A DNA stretch of 64,000 nt, taken from NCBI RefSeq assembly GCF_948472415.1, contig NZ_OX419519.1, forward strand, positions 2,480,001 to 2,544,000, written 5' to 3'. The notes beneath the pieces are model-generated. The model worked only from the letters and a program-made list of their open reading frames with translations, was not told the DNA's origin and searched no databases. Of the stretch, positions 28,693-38,466 are shown in pieces (within the stretch, counting starts at the first letter, position 1; the number at the start of each line of letters is the position of its first letter). The position numbers and the translations under genes are program-made. The stretch comes from Kitasatospora fiedleri (GTDB lineage: Bacteria > Actinomycetota > Actinomycetes > Streptomycetales > Streptomycetaceae).

Positions 28693-29520
28693 TCAGCGCT
28701 GCGGCGGGACCTCGGCGCCGACCTCGTTGGGGAGGGCGCCGCCGAAGCGGCGGTCGCGGCGGGCGTACTGCTCGCAGGCGCGCCACAGGTCGCGGCGGTC
28801 GAAGTCCGGCCAGAGCACGTCCTGGAAGACCAGCTCCGCGTAGGCGGACTGCCAGGCGAGGAAGTTGGAGGTGCGCTGCTCGCCGCTGGGGCGCAGGAAC
28901 AGGTCGACGTCCGGCATGTCCGGGTAGTAGAGGTACTTGGCGAACAGCTTCTCGTTGACCTTCTCCGGGTTGAGCTTCCCGGCGGCGACGTCGCGGGCGA
29001 TGGCCAGCGCGGCGTCGGCGATCTCGGCCCGGCCGCCGTAGTTGACGCAGAAGTACAGCGTCATGGCGTCGTTGTTCTTGGTCTGCTCCTGGGCGACCTG
29101 GAGCTCCTGGACCACGCTCTTCCACATCTTCGGCATCCGGCCGACCCAGCGGATCCGGATGCCCATGGCGTCCATCTCGTCGCGACGGCGGCGGATCACG
29201 TCCCGGTTGAAGTTCATCAGGAACTTCACCTCCTCCGGGGAGCGCTTCCAGTTCTCGGTGGAGAACGCGTACAGCGAGAGGTTCTTGACGCCGATCTCCA
29301 GGCAGCCGCGCAGCACGTCGAGGACGACGCCCTCACCGACCCGGTGTCCCTCGGTCCGGGGCAGGCCGCGCTCCTTGGCCCAGCGGCCGTTGCCGTCCAT
29401 GACCACCGCGACGTGTTCGGGAACCAGCTCGCCGGGGATCTTCGGCGGCCTGGCGCCGCTCGGGTGCGGGGCCGGAGTCTCGTACGTCCGCTTGCTGCCG
29501 AACAGCCGTCGCGCGACCAT
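28693..29520 (-). CDS. uppS: isoprenyl (polyprenyl) diphosphate synthase, UppS family
   Basis: A 275-residue cis-prenyltransferase making the undecaprenyl-type lipid carrier for cell-wall synthesis. Motifs: [18 protein letters not shown] (catalytic Asp), [26 protein letters not shown], and the C-terminal [17 protein letters not shown] with [18 protein letters not shown] 29520 is 2 bp after the recO stop, so recO-uppS form an operon; an upstream in-frame ATG at 29571 lies inside recO. The N-terminal 40 residues are a short basic, Pro-rich extension. Confidence 0.96.
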   Translation of the reverse strand: MVARRLFGSKRTYETPAPHPSGARPPKIPGELVPEHVAVVMDGNGRWAKERGLPRTEGHRVGEGVVLDVLRGCLEIGVKNLSLYAFSTENWKRSPEEVKFLMNFNRDVIRRRRDEMDAMGIRIRWVGRMPKMWKSVVQELQVAQEQTKNNDAMTLYFCVNYGGRAEIADAALAIARDVAAGKLNPEKVNEKLFAKYLYYPDMPDVDLFLRPSGEQRTSNFLAWQSAYAELVFQDVLWPDFDRRDLWRACEQYARRDRRFGGALPNEVGAEVPPQR

Positions 29521-29522
29521 GC

Positions 29523-30269
29523 TCACTTCTCCACGTATCTCATCGAGCGGATGCCCCGCTCCAGGTGCCACTGCAGGTAGGCGGCCACCAGCCCGCTGCC
29601 CTCGCGCCAGTACCGCGGCTCGCAGCCGTCGGCGGTCTGCCAGTCTCCGGAGAGCAGCGCGCCGAGCAGTACCAGTGTCTCAGGGGAGGGTACGGCACTT
29701 CCGGGCACCCGGCAGTCGCCGCACAGCACGCCACCGGCCTGGAGGGAGAAGAAGCGGTTGGGGCCGGGCAGCCCGCAGCGGGCGCAGTCGGTGAAACTCG
29801 CCCCGTAGCCGTTGACGGCGAGCGAGCGCAGCAGGAAGGCGTCCAGCACCAGGTGCGACTGGTGGGTGCCGGCCGCCAGCGTGCGAAGGGCGCCGACCAG
29901 CAGCAGGTACTGCTGGACGGCGGGCTGGCCCTCGTTCTCGGCGAAGCGCTCGGCGGTCTCCAGCATCGCGGTGCCGGCGGTGTAGCGGGCGTAGTCGTCG
30001 ACGATCCGGGCGCCGTAGGGGGCGATGGTCTCCACCTGGGTGCACAACGGCAGGGTGCGGCCGACCAGTTCGCTGCCGCGGCTGAAGAACTGGATGTCGA
30101 CGTGTGAGAACGGTTCGAGGCGGGCGCCGAACTTCGACTTGGTCCGGCGCACTCCGCGGGCCACCGCCCGGACCTGGCCGTGCTGGCGGGTCAGGAAGGT
30201 GATGATCCGGTCGGCCTCGCCGAGCTTCTGGGTGCGCAGCACGATGCCGTCGTCGCGGAAGAGACTCAT
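29523..30269 (-). CDS. recO: DNA repair protein RecO
   Basis: A 248-residue recombination mediator that helps load RecA on single-stranded DNA and anneals strands. N-terminal OB fold ([57 protein letters not shown]), helical middle, and a zinc motif CARCGLPG...CGDC near residues 175-200. Length normal. ATG 30269 gives the conserved start; another ATG four codons upstream is possible. Co-transcribed with uppS. Confidence 0.95.
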   Translation of the reverse strand: MSLFRDDGIVLRTQKLGEADRIITFLTRQHGQVRAVARGVRRTKSKFGARLEPFSHVDIQFFSRGSELVGRTLPLCTQVETIAPYGARIVDDYARYTAGTAMLETAERFAENEGQPAVQQYLLLVGALRTLAAGTHQSHLVLDAFLLRSLAVNGYGASFTDCARCGLPGPNRFFSLQAGGVLCGDCRVPGSAVPSPETLVLLGALLSGDWQTADGCEPRYWREGSGLVAAYLQWHLERGIRSMRYVEK

Positions 30270-30508
30270 GGTGGAACCCATTGTCCCGCACCCCGCCGAC
30301 AGCCCGGCCCCGAAAGCCCGGGCCCCGGGCCCCGACGGCCCGGGCCCCGGCGGCCCGCCGGGGACGGGCCCGAGGGCGGCGCAGCCGTGAACCCGCACCG
30401 GGGTTGTGGGGCTTTCGCCCGTGCGGTGCGGGACACGGCGGGCCCGGGAGGGGGGTGTACGGGCCCGGCTCATGGATGGGGCGGAGAGAAGAAGTCGCGG
30501 GAAGGGGG

Positions 30509-31174
30509 TCAGTGCGGGGTGCGGGTGGCCGCCTCCAGCAGCCGGTCCACCTGCGGGGCGGTGAGGCGCAGGCAGCGGCCGACCACGGCGAGCGCGGCCC
30601 GCTCCTGCGGGAGGTAGCGGCCGTCGGCGAGGGCGATCACGGCGCCGAGGGTGAGCAGGCGCTCGCGGCCCTGGACGGCCAGGTGCGGGGCGAGCGGTTC
30701 GAGCGCGGCGTGCAGTTCGACGGCGAGTCCGCCGCCCTCGACGTCCACGTCCAGCGGGTCGCCGCCGCCGTGCCCGGAGAGCGCGGCGAGCGCGGCCAGC
30801 ACCTGGGCCTCGCCGCAGTCGTCGAACCCGGCTTCCTTGATCACCGCGCAGGCGGCCTCCCGCCCACCGCGCCCGGCGGTGCCGCCGGCGGCGAGCGCGG
30901 CCAGCGCGACGGTGTACTGGGCGTCGCGGAGCATCGCGCCGAGCCGGACCGAGGTCAACTGCTCCAGGGCGTCGACCCCGTAGCGGCCGCGGCAGGAGGT
31001 GCACTGGACGCTGCGGGCCACGCCGCCGAGCGGCAGCACCGGCGTCCCGAGCAACCGCAGCCACCGCCGGCCGTGTTGCCGGCGGTAGTTGCGGTCTCCG
31101 CCGCAGCCCGGGCAGAAGAATTCACCGAGGACATCCGTCCGCCACCGAGGGCGAACACCCCACAACCCTGTCAC
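30509..31174 (-). CDS. TerB-family protein with zinc-ribbon N-terminus
   Basis: A 221-residue protein. N-terminal treble-clef-like zinc ribbon with CPGCGGDRNYRR and CTSCRGRYG (four Cys), followed from about residue 75 by an all-helical TerB-like domain (LGAMLRDAQYTVALAALAAG, AVIKEAGFDDCGEAQ, RERLLTLGAVIALADGRYLP, ERAALAVVGRCLRLTAPQVD). TerB-like domains bind metals and sit in stress responses; the precise role in actinobacteria is unknown. Located upstream of recO on the same strand with a 239-bp GC-rich gap, so it probably has separate transcription. GTG 31174 taken as start; a start nearer the CPGC motif is possible. Confidence 0.85.
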   Translation of the reverse strand: MTGLWGVRPRWRTDVLGEFFCPGCGGDRNYRRQHGRRWLRLLGTPVLPLGGVARSVQCTSCRGRYGVDALEQLTSVRLGAMLRDAQYTVALAALAAGGTAGRGGREAACAVIKEAGFDDCGEAQVLAALAALSGHGGGDPLDVDVEGGGLAVELHAALEPLAPHLAVQGRERLLTLGAVIALADGRYLPQERAALAVVGRCLRLTAPQVDRLLEAATRTPH

Positions 31175-31470
31175 GGCGCCACTCCCCAGACATGGCAGGC
31201 GGCCTGCACATCAGTGGGCAGGTCACGCGACCGGACGCCGGAGTCGTCCCACCGACCCCGGTTCCGGTCCGACGATGTTGCCACGGTTACCGGCTCGTGT
31301 CAGCACCCTGAACGGGTGCCGAGGGGAAAATTTGTGACCGGGGACACATGTGATCGACGACACGGCCCGAGCACCCGCGGGGCGGGCCGGACGCTTCCTG
31401 ACGATTGGTCAACTACCGCGAGGGAAAGGCCGGATGGGCCGCCGGAGGAGGACGGGCGGGCCGGAAACCC
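31175..31470. other. intergenic region upstream of the TerB-like gene
   Basis: About 300 bp without a gene. Contains a small hairpin GCACCC-n5-GGGTGC (31303-31319) beside an AT-rich patch (GGGGAAAATTTG) that is a plausible promoter area for the TerB-like gene; no firm -35/-10 pair. Confidence 0.4.
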
Positions 31471-31501
31471 CCGAGGGGCCCGCCGGTGGCGGGCCCCTCG
31501 G
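31471..31501 (-). terminator. leuA terminator
   Basis: Perfect 14-bp stem (31471-31484 with 31488-31501) and 3-nt loop, 41 bp after the leuA stop. Confidence 0.8.
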
Positions 31502-31541
31502 TGCGGGCGCGGGCGCCGGAGCGGCGGGCGCCCGGACGGCG

Positions 31542-33467
<1,926 letters not shown>

Positions 33468-33486
<19 letters not shown>

Positions 33487-33515
33487 CAGCTAAGAAGGAG
33501 CAGCCGGATGCGCAT
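33468..33515 (-). CDS. leuA leader peptide with four consecutive leucine codons
   Basis: A 15-residue frame, MRIRLLLLSCRGEGL then TAG, with Leu codons CTG CTC CTT CTT in a row; CTT is a rare codon in this GC-rich genome, which would sharpen sensitivity. On the minus strand a TACAGT -10-like hexamer (plus 33525-33530) ends 9 nt before the ATG, so the message is nearly or fully leaderless. Placement 190 bp upstream of leuA and the overlap with the attenuator stem are classical for amino-acid attenuation. The gene is far too short for routine gene calling. Confidence 0.85.
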
Positions 33516-33757
33516 GATGCCGCCACTGTAACAAGAGCGGACGGGCCGACGCAGTGAGCCCCGCCACGATCCCACCCACTGAGACGGCCCCGGAGAGCCT
33601 CCCGACGGCCCCGGCGGCACCCGCCACCCCGCTGGCAGGCGGGCCGGGCTCCGGCCCGGAGCCGGGCCGCGCAGACCTGCGGAGAGCCGGGAAGGACCCG
33701 CGAGGAGTTGGTGAAAAGCCTCGGCAAATTCCTCCGGTGCGTAGCACACTGACAACC

Positions 33758-34024
33758 ATGCGTATCCAGGTCACCCGCACCGGCGGGTTCGCCGGTCTGC
33801 TCCGGTATGCCGAGATGGACACCACGGAGCGCCCGGACGCCCCGCACGTGCACGCCCTGGCCCGCGAGGCGGTGGCCGGCGGGCTGCGCGCGCCCGCGTA
33901 CGGCGTGCCCGACGGCTTCCACTACGAGATCACCGTCGACGGCCGCACCGTCCACTGCGCCGACCCGAAACTCACCGACTCCCAGCGCGAACTGGTGAGC
34001 CTGGTGCTCCGCGAAGGCGCCTGA
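33758..34024 (+). CDS. emfourin-like protease inhibitor family protein
   Basis: An 88-residue cytoplasmic protein: MRIQVTRTGGFAGLLRYAEM, then PHVHALAREAVAGG, PDGFHYEITVDGRTVHCAD and SQRELVSLVLREGA. The start R-I-x-x-x-R-x-G-G-F-A-G and the F-x-Y-x-I-x-V-D-G strand match the emfourin family, inhibitors of protealysin-like M4 metalloproteases. Emfourin genes are normally next to such a protease; here the neighbour is leuA, divergent, with only its leader between. ATG 33758 is chosen because the in-frame extension to 33554 is Pro/Ala-rich and not conserved-looking. Expression signals unclear. Confidence 0.75.
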   Translation: MRIQVTRTGGFAGLLRYAEMDTTERPDAPHVHALAREAVAGGLRAPAYGVPDGFHYEITVDGRTVHCADPKLTDSQRELVSLVLREGA

Positions 34025-34057
34025 CGGTTCGTCAACCAGCACCCGGAGAAGGGGAGT

Positions 34058-34771
34058 TCAGATCCACCCGTCCAACGAGGCGAGGAAGCCCGCCGGGTCG
34101 TCGCGGTGGATGCTGTGCCCGGCGCCCGGCACGGTGCGCACCTCGAAGCCGCGGCGGCGCAGCTCGGCGGCCTCCTCGTCCGACACCAGCCCGCTGGGGT
34201 CGGCGAGCTGGACGAGCGAGGGGACGGCCGGGGCGTCCGGCAGCGCGGACAGCTCGGGGTGCGCCCACAGGCCGAGCGCGGTGTCGGTGTCCCAGAGCGC
34301 GAGCGCGGCGAGCTCGGCGTCCACGTCCTCGACCGGCCAGCCGGGGTGCATGCTGGTGATGAACTGCCTGGTCCCGAAGCGCTTGAAGCCGACGAACGGC
34401 TCCGGACCGAGCCCAGGGCGGTCGTAGACGAACGCGGGGTCGCTGTAGACCGCCCGGGCGGGCTTCAGCCGCTCGACGGCCCGCCAGAGCGCCAGCGCGC
34501 CCATCGAGTGGCCGATCGCCACGTCCGCCCCGGCGGGTAGGGTGTCGACCAGGTCATCGGCGAACTGCTCGGGCCCGTACCGCTCGCGCGGGCTCTCCCC
34601 GGTGCCGCGCGGGGAGACGCCGTGGCCGCGCAGGTCGACGGCGATCACCCGGTAGCCGCGCGCGGCGAGTTCGGGGCCGATCAGCCGCCAGGTCCGGTGG
34701 TCGGCCTGGATGCCGTGGATCAGCAGGGCGGTGCGTTCTCCCCCGCCCCACTCGTGGGTGTGCAGTTCCAT
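34058..34771 (-). CDS. alpha/beta hydrolase
   Basis: A 237-residue alpha/beta-hydrolase-fold enzyme. Oxyanion region LLIHGIQADHRTW, strand AVDLRGHGVSPRGTG, nucleophile elbow AIGHSMGALALW with Ser in G-H-S-M-G, acid region near LVQLADPSGL, and catalytic His in VPGAGHSIHRDDP. Soluble, no signal peptide. Substrate cannot be deduced. Convergent with the emfourin-like gene and 31 bp downstream of era's stop on the same strand, so it may be read through from the era operon. Confidence 0.88.
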   Translation of the reverse strand: MELHTHEWGGGERTALLIHGIQADHRTWRLIGPELAARGYRVIAVDLRGHGVSPRGTGESPRERYGPEQFADDLVDTLPAGADVAIGHSMGALALWRAVERLKPARAVYSDPAFVYDRPGLGPEPFVGFKRFGTRQFITSMHPGWPVEDVDAELAALALWDTDTALGLWAHPELSALPDAPAVPSLVQLADPSGLVSDEEAAELRRRGFEVRTVPGAGHSIHRDDPAGFLASLDGWI

Positions 34772-34802
34772 CCCGACCGGCCCCTCCCCTTACGACGCTC
34801 CG

Positions 34803-35741
34803 TCAGAAGCCGAGCTTACGCAGCTGCTTGGGGTCGCGCTGCCAGTCCTTGGCCACCTTGACGTGCAGGTCCAGGTAGACCGGGGTGCCCAGGAGCGCCT
34901 CGATCTGCTTGCGGGCGGTGGTGCCGACGTGCTTGAGCCGGGAGCCCTTGGCGCCGATCACGATGGCCTTCTGGCTCTGCCGCTCGATGTACACGTTGGC
35001 GTGGATGTCCAGCAGCGGGCGGTCGGCGGGCCGGCCCTCGCGCGGGATCATCTCCTCGACCACAACGGCCAGCGAGTGCGGCAGCTCGTCGCGGACGCCC
35101 TCCAGCGCGGCCTCCCGGATCAGCTCGGCGACCATGGTCTGCTCGGGCTCGTCGGTGAGGTCGCCGTCCGGGTACAGCGGCACGCCCTCGGGCAGCAGCT
35201 TGGTCAGCAGCTCGCCCACCAGCTCGACCTGCTGGTCGCCGACGGCGGAGACCGGGATGATCTCGGCCCACTCGATGCCGAGCTCGGCGCCCAGCTGGTG
35301 GACGGCGATCAGCTGCTCGGCGAGCCGCTTGGAGTCGACCAGGTCGGTCTTGGTGACGATCGCGACCTTCGGCGTCTTGCGGATCTCGGCGAGCTCCTTG
35401 GCGATGAACTTGTCGCCGGGGCCGAGCTTCTGGTCGGCGGGCACGCAGAAGCCGATCACGTCGACCTCCGCCCAGGTGGTGCGGACCAGGTCGTTGAGTC
35501 GCTCGCCGAGCAGGGTGCGGGGCTTGTGCAGCCCGGGCGTGTCCACCAGGACGAGCTGGGAGTCGGGGCGGTGCACGATGCCGCGCACGGTGTGCCGGGT
35601 GGTCTGCGGACGGTCGGAGGTGATCGCGACCTTCGTCCCGACCAGGGCGTTGGTCAGGGTCGACTTGCCCGCGTTGGGACGGCCGACAAAACACGCGAAC
35701 CCGGAGCGGTACGGGGAGGAAGGGGCATTCATGACACCCAT
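34803..35741 (-). CDS. era: GTPase Era
   Basis: A 312-residue GTPase that binds the 3' end of 16S rRNA during 30S assembly. G motifs: G1 GRPNAGKST, G2 around RPQTTRHTVRG, G3 DTPGLHKP, G4 TKTDLV, G5 VSAVGDQQ; C-terminal KH domain VYIERQSQKAIVIGAKGSRL and HLKVAKDW-like end (DLHVKVAKDWQRDPKQLRKL). ATG 35741 has GGGGAT 8 nt upstream; ATG 35732 is also possible. It closes the phoH-ybeY-corC-like-deaminase-like-era gene series on this strand. Confidence 0.97.
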   Translation of the reverse strand: MGVMNAPSSPYRSGFACFVGRPNAGKSTLTNALVGTKVAITSDRPQTTRHTVRGIVHRPDSQLVLVDTPGLHKPRTLLGERLNDLVRTTWAEVDVIGFCVPADQKLGPGDKFIAKELAEIRKTPKVAIVTKTDLVDSKRLAEQLIAVHQLGAELGIEWAEIIPVSAVGDQQVELVGELLTKLLPEGVPLYPDGDLTDEPEQTMVAELIREAALEGVRDELPHSLAVVVEEMIPREGRPADRPLLDIHANVYIERQSQKAIVIGAKGSRLKHVGTTARKQIEALLGTPVYLDLHVKVAKDWQRDPKQLRKLGF

Positions 35742-35779
35742 TGTCGCCGATCCCCGGAGCCGACCCGGTCATCGGGCGT

Positions 35780-35935
35780 TCAGTCGGCCTTCTTGCCACC
35801 GGTGATCGCGCCGACCAGGACGAAGGCCAGCAGGGTCAGGGTGCCGGCCAGCCACCACGGGGACCCGGTCTCGTGCCAGCGCCCGAAACCCATGACGCAG
35901 AGCAGCAGTCCGCAGAAGAACGCCGCGACGCCCAT
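35780..35935 (-). CDS. small two-helix membrane protein
   Basis: A 51-residue protein with two hydrophobic segments, GVAAFFCGLLLCVMGFG and WWLAGTLTLLAFVLVGAI, and a basic end (GGKKAD). ATG 35935 is preceded by GGAGGGGA, a strong ribosome binding site, and third-position GC is very high, so it is probably real in spite of its size. It lies 38 bp upstream of era on the same strand. No function known. Confidence 0.8.
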   Translation of the reverse strand: MGVAAFFCGLLLCVMGFGRWHETGSPWWLAGTLTLLAFVLVGAITGGKKAD

Positions 35936-36059
35936 GTCCCGTCCCCTCCCTCGCCGGGACGAGATCCCAGCCGGTGCGATTATCGCACCCAGCGGGAGTC
36001 GCAGGGAGGGCCGACGGTGCCCCGGACACCCCTGCCCGGGGCACTTCCCGCCCGCGGGC

Positions 36060-36413
36060 TCACTCGGCCGCCGCGGCCACCTTCAGCGCCCCGTCCGGCC
36101 CGGCCAGCAGCACCGGCGTCCCGGCCCCGCCCAGGTCCCGCACCGCGGCCAGGTCGCCCGCGGCCGGCGCGTCCGCCTCGGACACCACCGCGGCCGCCTC
36201 CAGGCCCTTCGCCCCGCTGGCCACCGCCATCGCCACCGCGGTCTGCAGCGCGCTCAGCTTCAGCGACTCCAGCGCCACCGTGCCGGCCACGTACGTCCGC
36301 CCGGTCTCGTCCCGGACCGCCGCCCCCTCGGCCACGCCGTTGCGGGCCCGGGCCGAGCGGGCCAGCGTGATGATCTTCTTGTCCTCGGGGTCCAGCTCGG
36401 AAATCTCGGTCAT
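36060..36413 (-). CDS. degenerate cytidine-deaminase-fold protein
   Basis: A 117-residue protein with the deaminase-like layout: helix KKIITLARSARARNGVA, strand GAAVRDETGRTYVAGTVAL, helix LSALQTAVAMAVASG, strand AAAVVSEAD. The catalytic C/H-A-E and P-C-x-x-C zinc motifs of true cytidine deaminases are both absent (SALQ replaces the C-A-E region and there is no cysteine in the protein), so it cannot use the standard zinc mechanism. In Streptomyces this gene sits near era, often annotated as cytidine deaminase; a structural or nucleotide-binding role is inference. Confidence 0.8.
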   Translation of the reverse strand: MTEISELDPEDKKIITLARSARARNGVAEGAAVRDETGRTYVAGTVALESLKLSALQTAVAMAVASGAKGLEAAAVVSEADAPAAGDLAAVRDLGGAGTPVLLAGPDGALKVAAAAE

Positions 36414-36455
36414 GGCCCGAGCATAGGCCGTGCCGGACCGACCGACCGGCGCCGC

Positions 36456-37445
36456 TCAGCCCTTGAGCAGTGCCCCTTCCCCGGCCGGTACGAACGCCGC
36501 GAGGGCCGCGTCGATCCGGCCCAGCACCGCGGCGTCCAGGGCCAGCTCCGCCGCGGCCTGGTTCTCCCGGATGTGCGCGGGGGTGCGGCTGCCCGGGATC
36601 GGCACCACGTGGTCGTCCTGGTGCAGCAGCCAGGCCAGCGCCAGCTGGCCGGGGGTGACGCCGAGTTCCGCGGCGATCGCGCGCAGCGGGGCGTACCGGT
36701 CGTTGTTCGCGGCCAGGTTCTCGGCGGAGAACCTGGCGTGGTTGCGCCGGAAGTCGTCCTCGGCGACCTGCCGCACGGTGCCGGTCAGGAAGCCGCCGCC
36801 GAGCGGGCTCCAGGCCACCACGCCGACGCCCAGCTCGCGGGCGGCGGCCAGCAGTTCCGGGTCGATCGGCTGCCACATCGACCACTGGGTCTGCACCGCC
36901 GCGACGGGGTGCACCGCGTGCGCGGCCCGCAGCTGCGCGGCCGTCACGTTGGAGACGCCCAGGTGCCGTACCAGCCCGTCGGCGATCAGCTCGGCGACCG
37001 CGCCGACGGTGTCCTCGAACGGCACCTGCGGGTCCGGGAAGTGCGGGTAGTACAGGTCGATCACCTCGGTGCCGAGGTTGCGCAGCGACTGCTCCGCGTA
37101 GCCGCGCACGTGCGCGGGCTCGCAGTTGACCGCCAGCTCGCCGAACGCGAAGTGCACCGGGAAGCGGTGCGGCTCGGCGCCCGCCGGCACCCGGAAGCCG
37201 AACTTGGTGGCCAGCAGCACCTCGTCCCGGCGCCCCCGCACGGCCCGGCCGACCAGCTGTTCGTTGTGCCCGTCGGCGCCGTAGCCGTCCGCGGTGTCGA
37301 TCAGCCGGGCCCCGGCGTCGATCGCGGCCCGCAGCGCGTCCTGCCCGCGCCGCTCGTCGGTCTCGCCGTACACGCCGGGCGAGAGCACCATCGCCCCGAA
37401 CCCGATCGGCGGGCCGGCCAGCGCTCCCAGTGTGCGTTCCGTCAT
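36456..37445 (-). CDS. aldo/keto reductase
   Basis: A 329-residue NADPH-dependent oxidoreductase with TIM-barrel AKR fold. Catalytic tetrad candidates: Asp in LIDTADGYG, Tyr in the same motif, Lys in LLATKFGF, His in YYPHFPD. Cofactor-binding C-terminus VVPIPGSRTPAHIRENQAA. Resembles the AKR13/YajO-type group; substrate unknown. ATG 37445 lies 5-6 nt after GGAGGGGGAA. The N-terminal part up to LGFGAM-like IGFGAMVLSPG is normal. Isolated from the upstream gene by the hairpin at 37472-37501. Confidence 0.92.
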   Translation of the reverse strand: MTERTLGALAGPPIGFGAMVLSPGVYGETDERRGQDALRAAIDAGARLIDTADGYGADGHNEQLVGRAVRGRRDEVLLATKFGFRVPAGAEPHRFPVHFAFGELAVNCEPAHVRGYAEQSLRNLGTEVIDLYYPHFPDPQVPFEDTVGAVAELIADGLVRHLGVSNVTAAQLRAAHAVHPVAAVQTQWSMWQPIDPELLAAARELGVGVVAWSPLGGGFLTGTVRQVAEDDFRRNHARFSAENLAANNDRYAPLRAIAAELGVTPGQLALAWLLHQDDHVVPIPGSRTPAHIRENQAAAELALDAAVLGRIDAALAAFVPAGEGALLKG

Positions 37446-37471
37446 CACGGTTCCCCCTCCGGACGGACTGC

Positions 37472-37501
37472 GGCCCGACGGACCTGACGGTCCGTCGGGC
37501 C
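37472..37501 (-). terminator. terminator after the DUF4383 gene
   Basis: Perfect 12-bp stem (37472-37483 with 37490-37501) and 6-nt loop, 28 bp beyond the DUF4383 stop and upstream of the aldo/keto reductase start. Confidence 0.75.
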
Positions 37502-37529
37502 TTGGCGGTCCCACTCTACGACGGGGCGG

Positions 37530-38069
37530 TCAGTGCCCGGTCGGTTTCGGCGGGCCCGGGCGGAGCACCTTCACCAGCGCGGGCGGGCCGTCCGGGAGGG
37601 CGTCGTCGTCGGAGTGGCGCTCCTTCCAGTACGGGTTGTCCTGCGGCAGGTGGCTGCCGACCCGGCCGTACATGCCGAAGGTCAGGACCACGAAGCCGAA
37701 CACGAAGCTGAAGATGACGTTGGAGATGTGGAAGGCGAGCCGGTTGGCGCTGGAGTCCAGCACCGTCAGGCCGACGAAGCCGGCCAGCACGAACAGCACG
37801 CCCACGATCATGTTGATGTTCGAGGCGGTGTTGCCGCCGATCACCGCGCCCAGGATCAGGATGCCGCCGGCCACCAGCGACAGCACGCTCAGCGCCCCGT
37901 TGCTGGACAGGCCGATCACCTCCTTGCCCGAGGTGTTCAGGAAGCCCGGGTGGGCCCCGGTCAGTCCGAGGATGCCGAACACGATCAGGAACAGTCCGCA
38001 GAGGCCCGCGCCGTAGCGGTAGACCCTGCCGAGCCGGTGGTCGACCGGGAGTTCGTCGTGCAGTCTCAT
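37530..38069 (-). CDS. DUF4383-family membrane protein
   Basis: A 179-residue membrane protein with four hydrophobic segments: YGAGLCGLFLIVFGILGL, LSVLSLVAGGILILGAVI, NMIVGVLFVLAGFVGLTVL and NVIFSFVFGFVVLTFGMYG, characteristic of DUF4383. N- and C-termini are cytoplasmic and charged. Function unknown. ATG 38069 follows GGAGGACCCG and overlaps the stop of the small zinc-ribbon gene by 4 bases, so the two are a coupled pair. Confidence 0.9.
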   Translation of the reverse strand: MRLHDELPVDHRLGRVYRYGAGLCGLFLIVFGILGLTGAHPGFLNTSGKEVIGLSSNGALSVLSLVAGGILILGAVIGGNTASNINMIVGVLFVLAGFVGLTVLDSSANRLAFHISNVIFSFVFGFVVLTFGMYGRVGSHLPQDNPYWKERHSDDDALPDGPPALVKVLRPGPPKPTGH

Positions 38070-38317
38070 CGGGTCCTCCCCGCGTGGTCGGAGTGGTCGG
38101 AGCGGAGGAACGGCACTTCGTGGAGGTAGAGCGACCCGCACTGCTGGCAGCAGTGCAGCCCGGTGCCCCAGGCCTCCTCCGGCCTGCTCTCGGCGTCCGA
38201 GGCGATCTCGGCGCCGCACATGCCGTGCGAGGGGTCGGCGGCACGGACCACGTGCCACCTGGCCACCCCGCCGGCCGGCCCGCTCGGGCCGTACTCCGCG
38301 CGCAGTAGATGTGCCAT
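38066..38317 (-). CDS. small putative zinc-binding protein
   Basis: An 83-residue hypothetical protein starting AHLLRAEYGPSG. Three or four cysteines (SHGMCGAEI; GLHCCQQCGSLYLHE) plus His could hold a metal ion. ATG 38317; the stop overlaps the DUF4383 start (ATGA), suggesting the two products act together. No membrane segment. I do not know a named family. Confidence 0.75.
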   Translation of the reverse strand: MAHLLRAEYGPSGPAGGVARWHVVRAADPSHGMCGAEIASDAESRPEEAWGTGLHCCQQCGSLYLHEVPFLRSDHSDHAGRTR

Positions 38318-38466
38318 GCCTTCCACGGTGCGCACACCCCGGGCGGCACCGCAAACGGGCCCCGGGACGAACCGTCCCAACCGGTCGCACCGATGGGGAC
38401 GGCCCGTCCAAGGGCCTGTCCGGGAGCCTGGGTGCCGCGTCAGGCAACCTTCGCCCCGTCGCGGCG

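Noticed and set aside
31303..31319. Small hairpin upstream of the TerB-like gene as a riboswitch
   Set aside because: Six-base stem only; no larger conserved riboswitch structure recognised.
34710..37487. Plus-strand open frame of 925 codons opposite era to the aldo/keto reductase
   Set aside because: Shadow of several conserved minus-strand genes.
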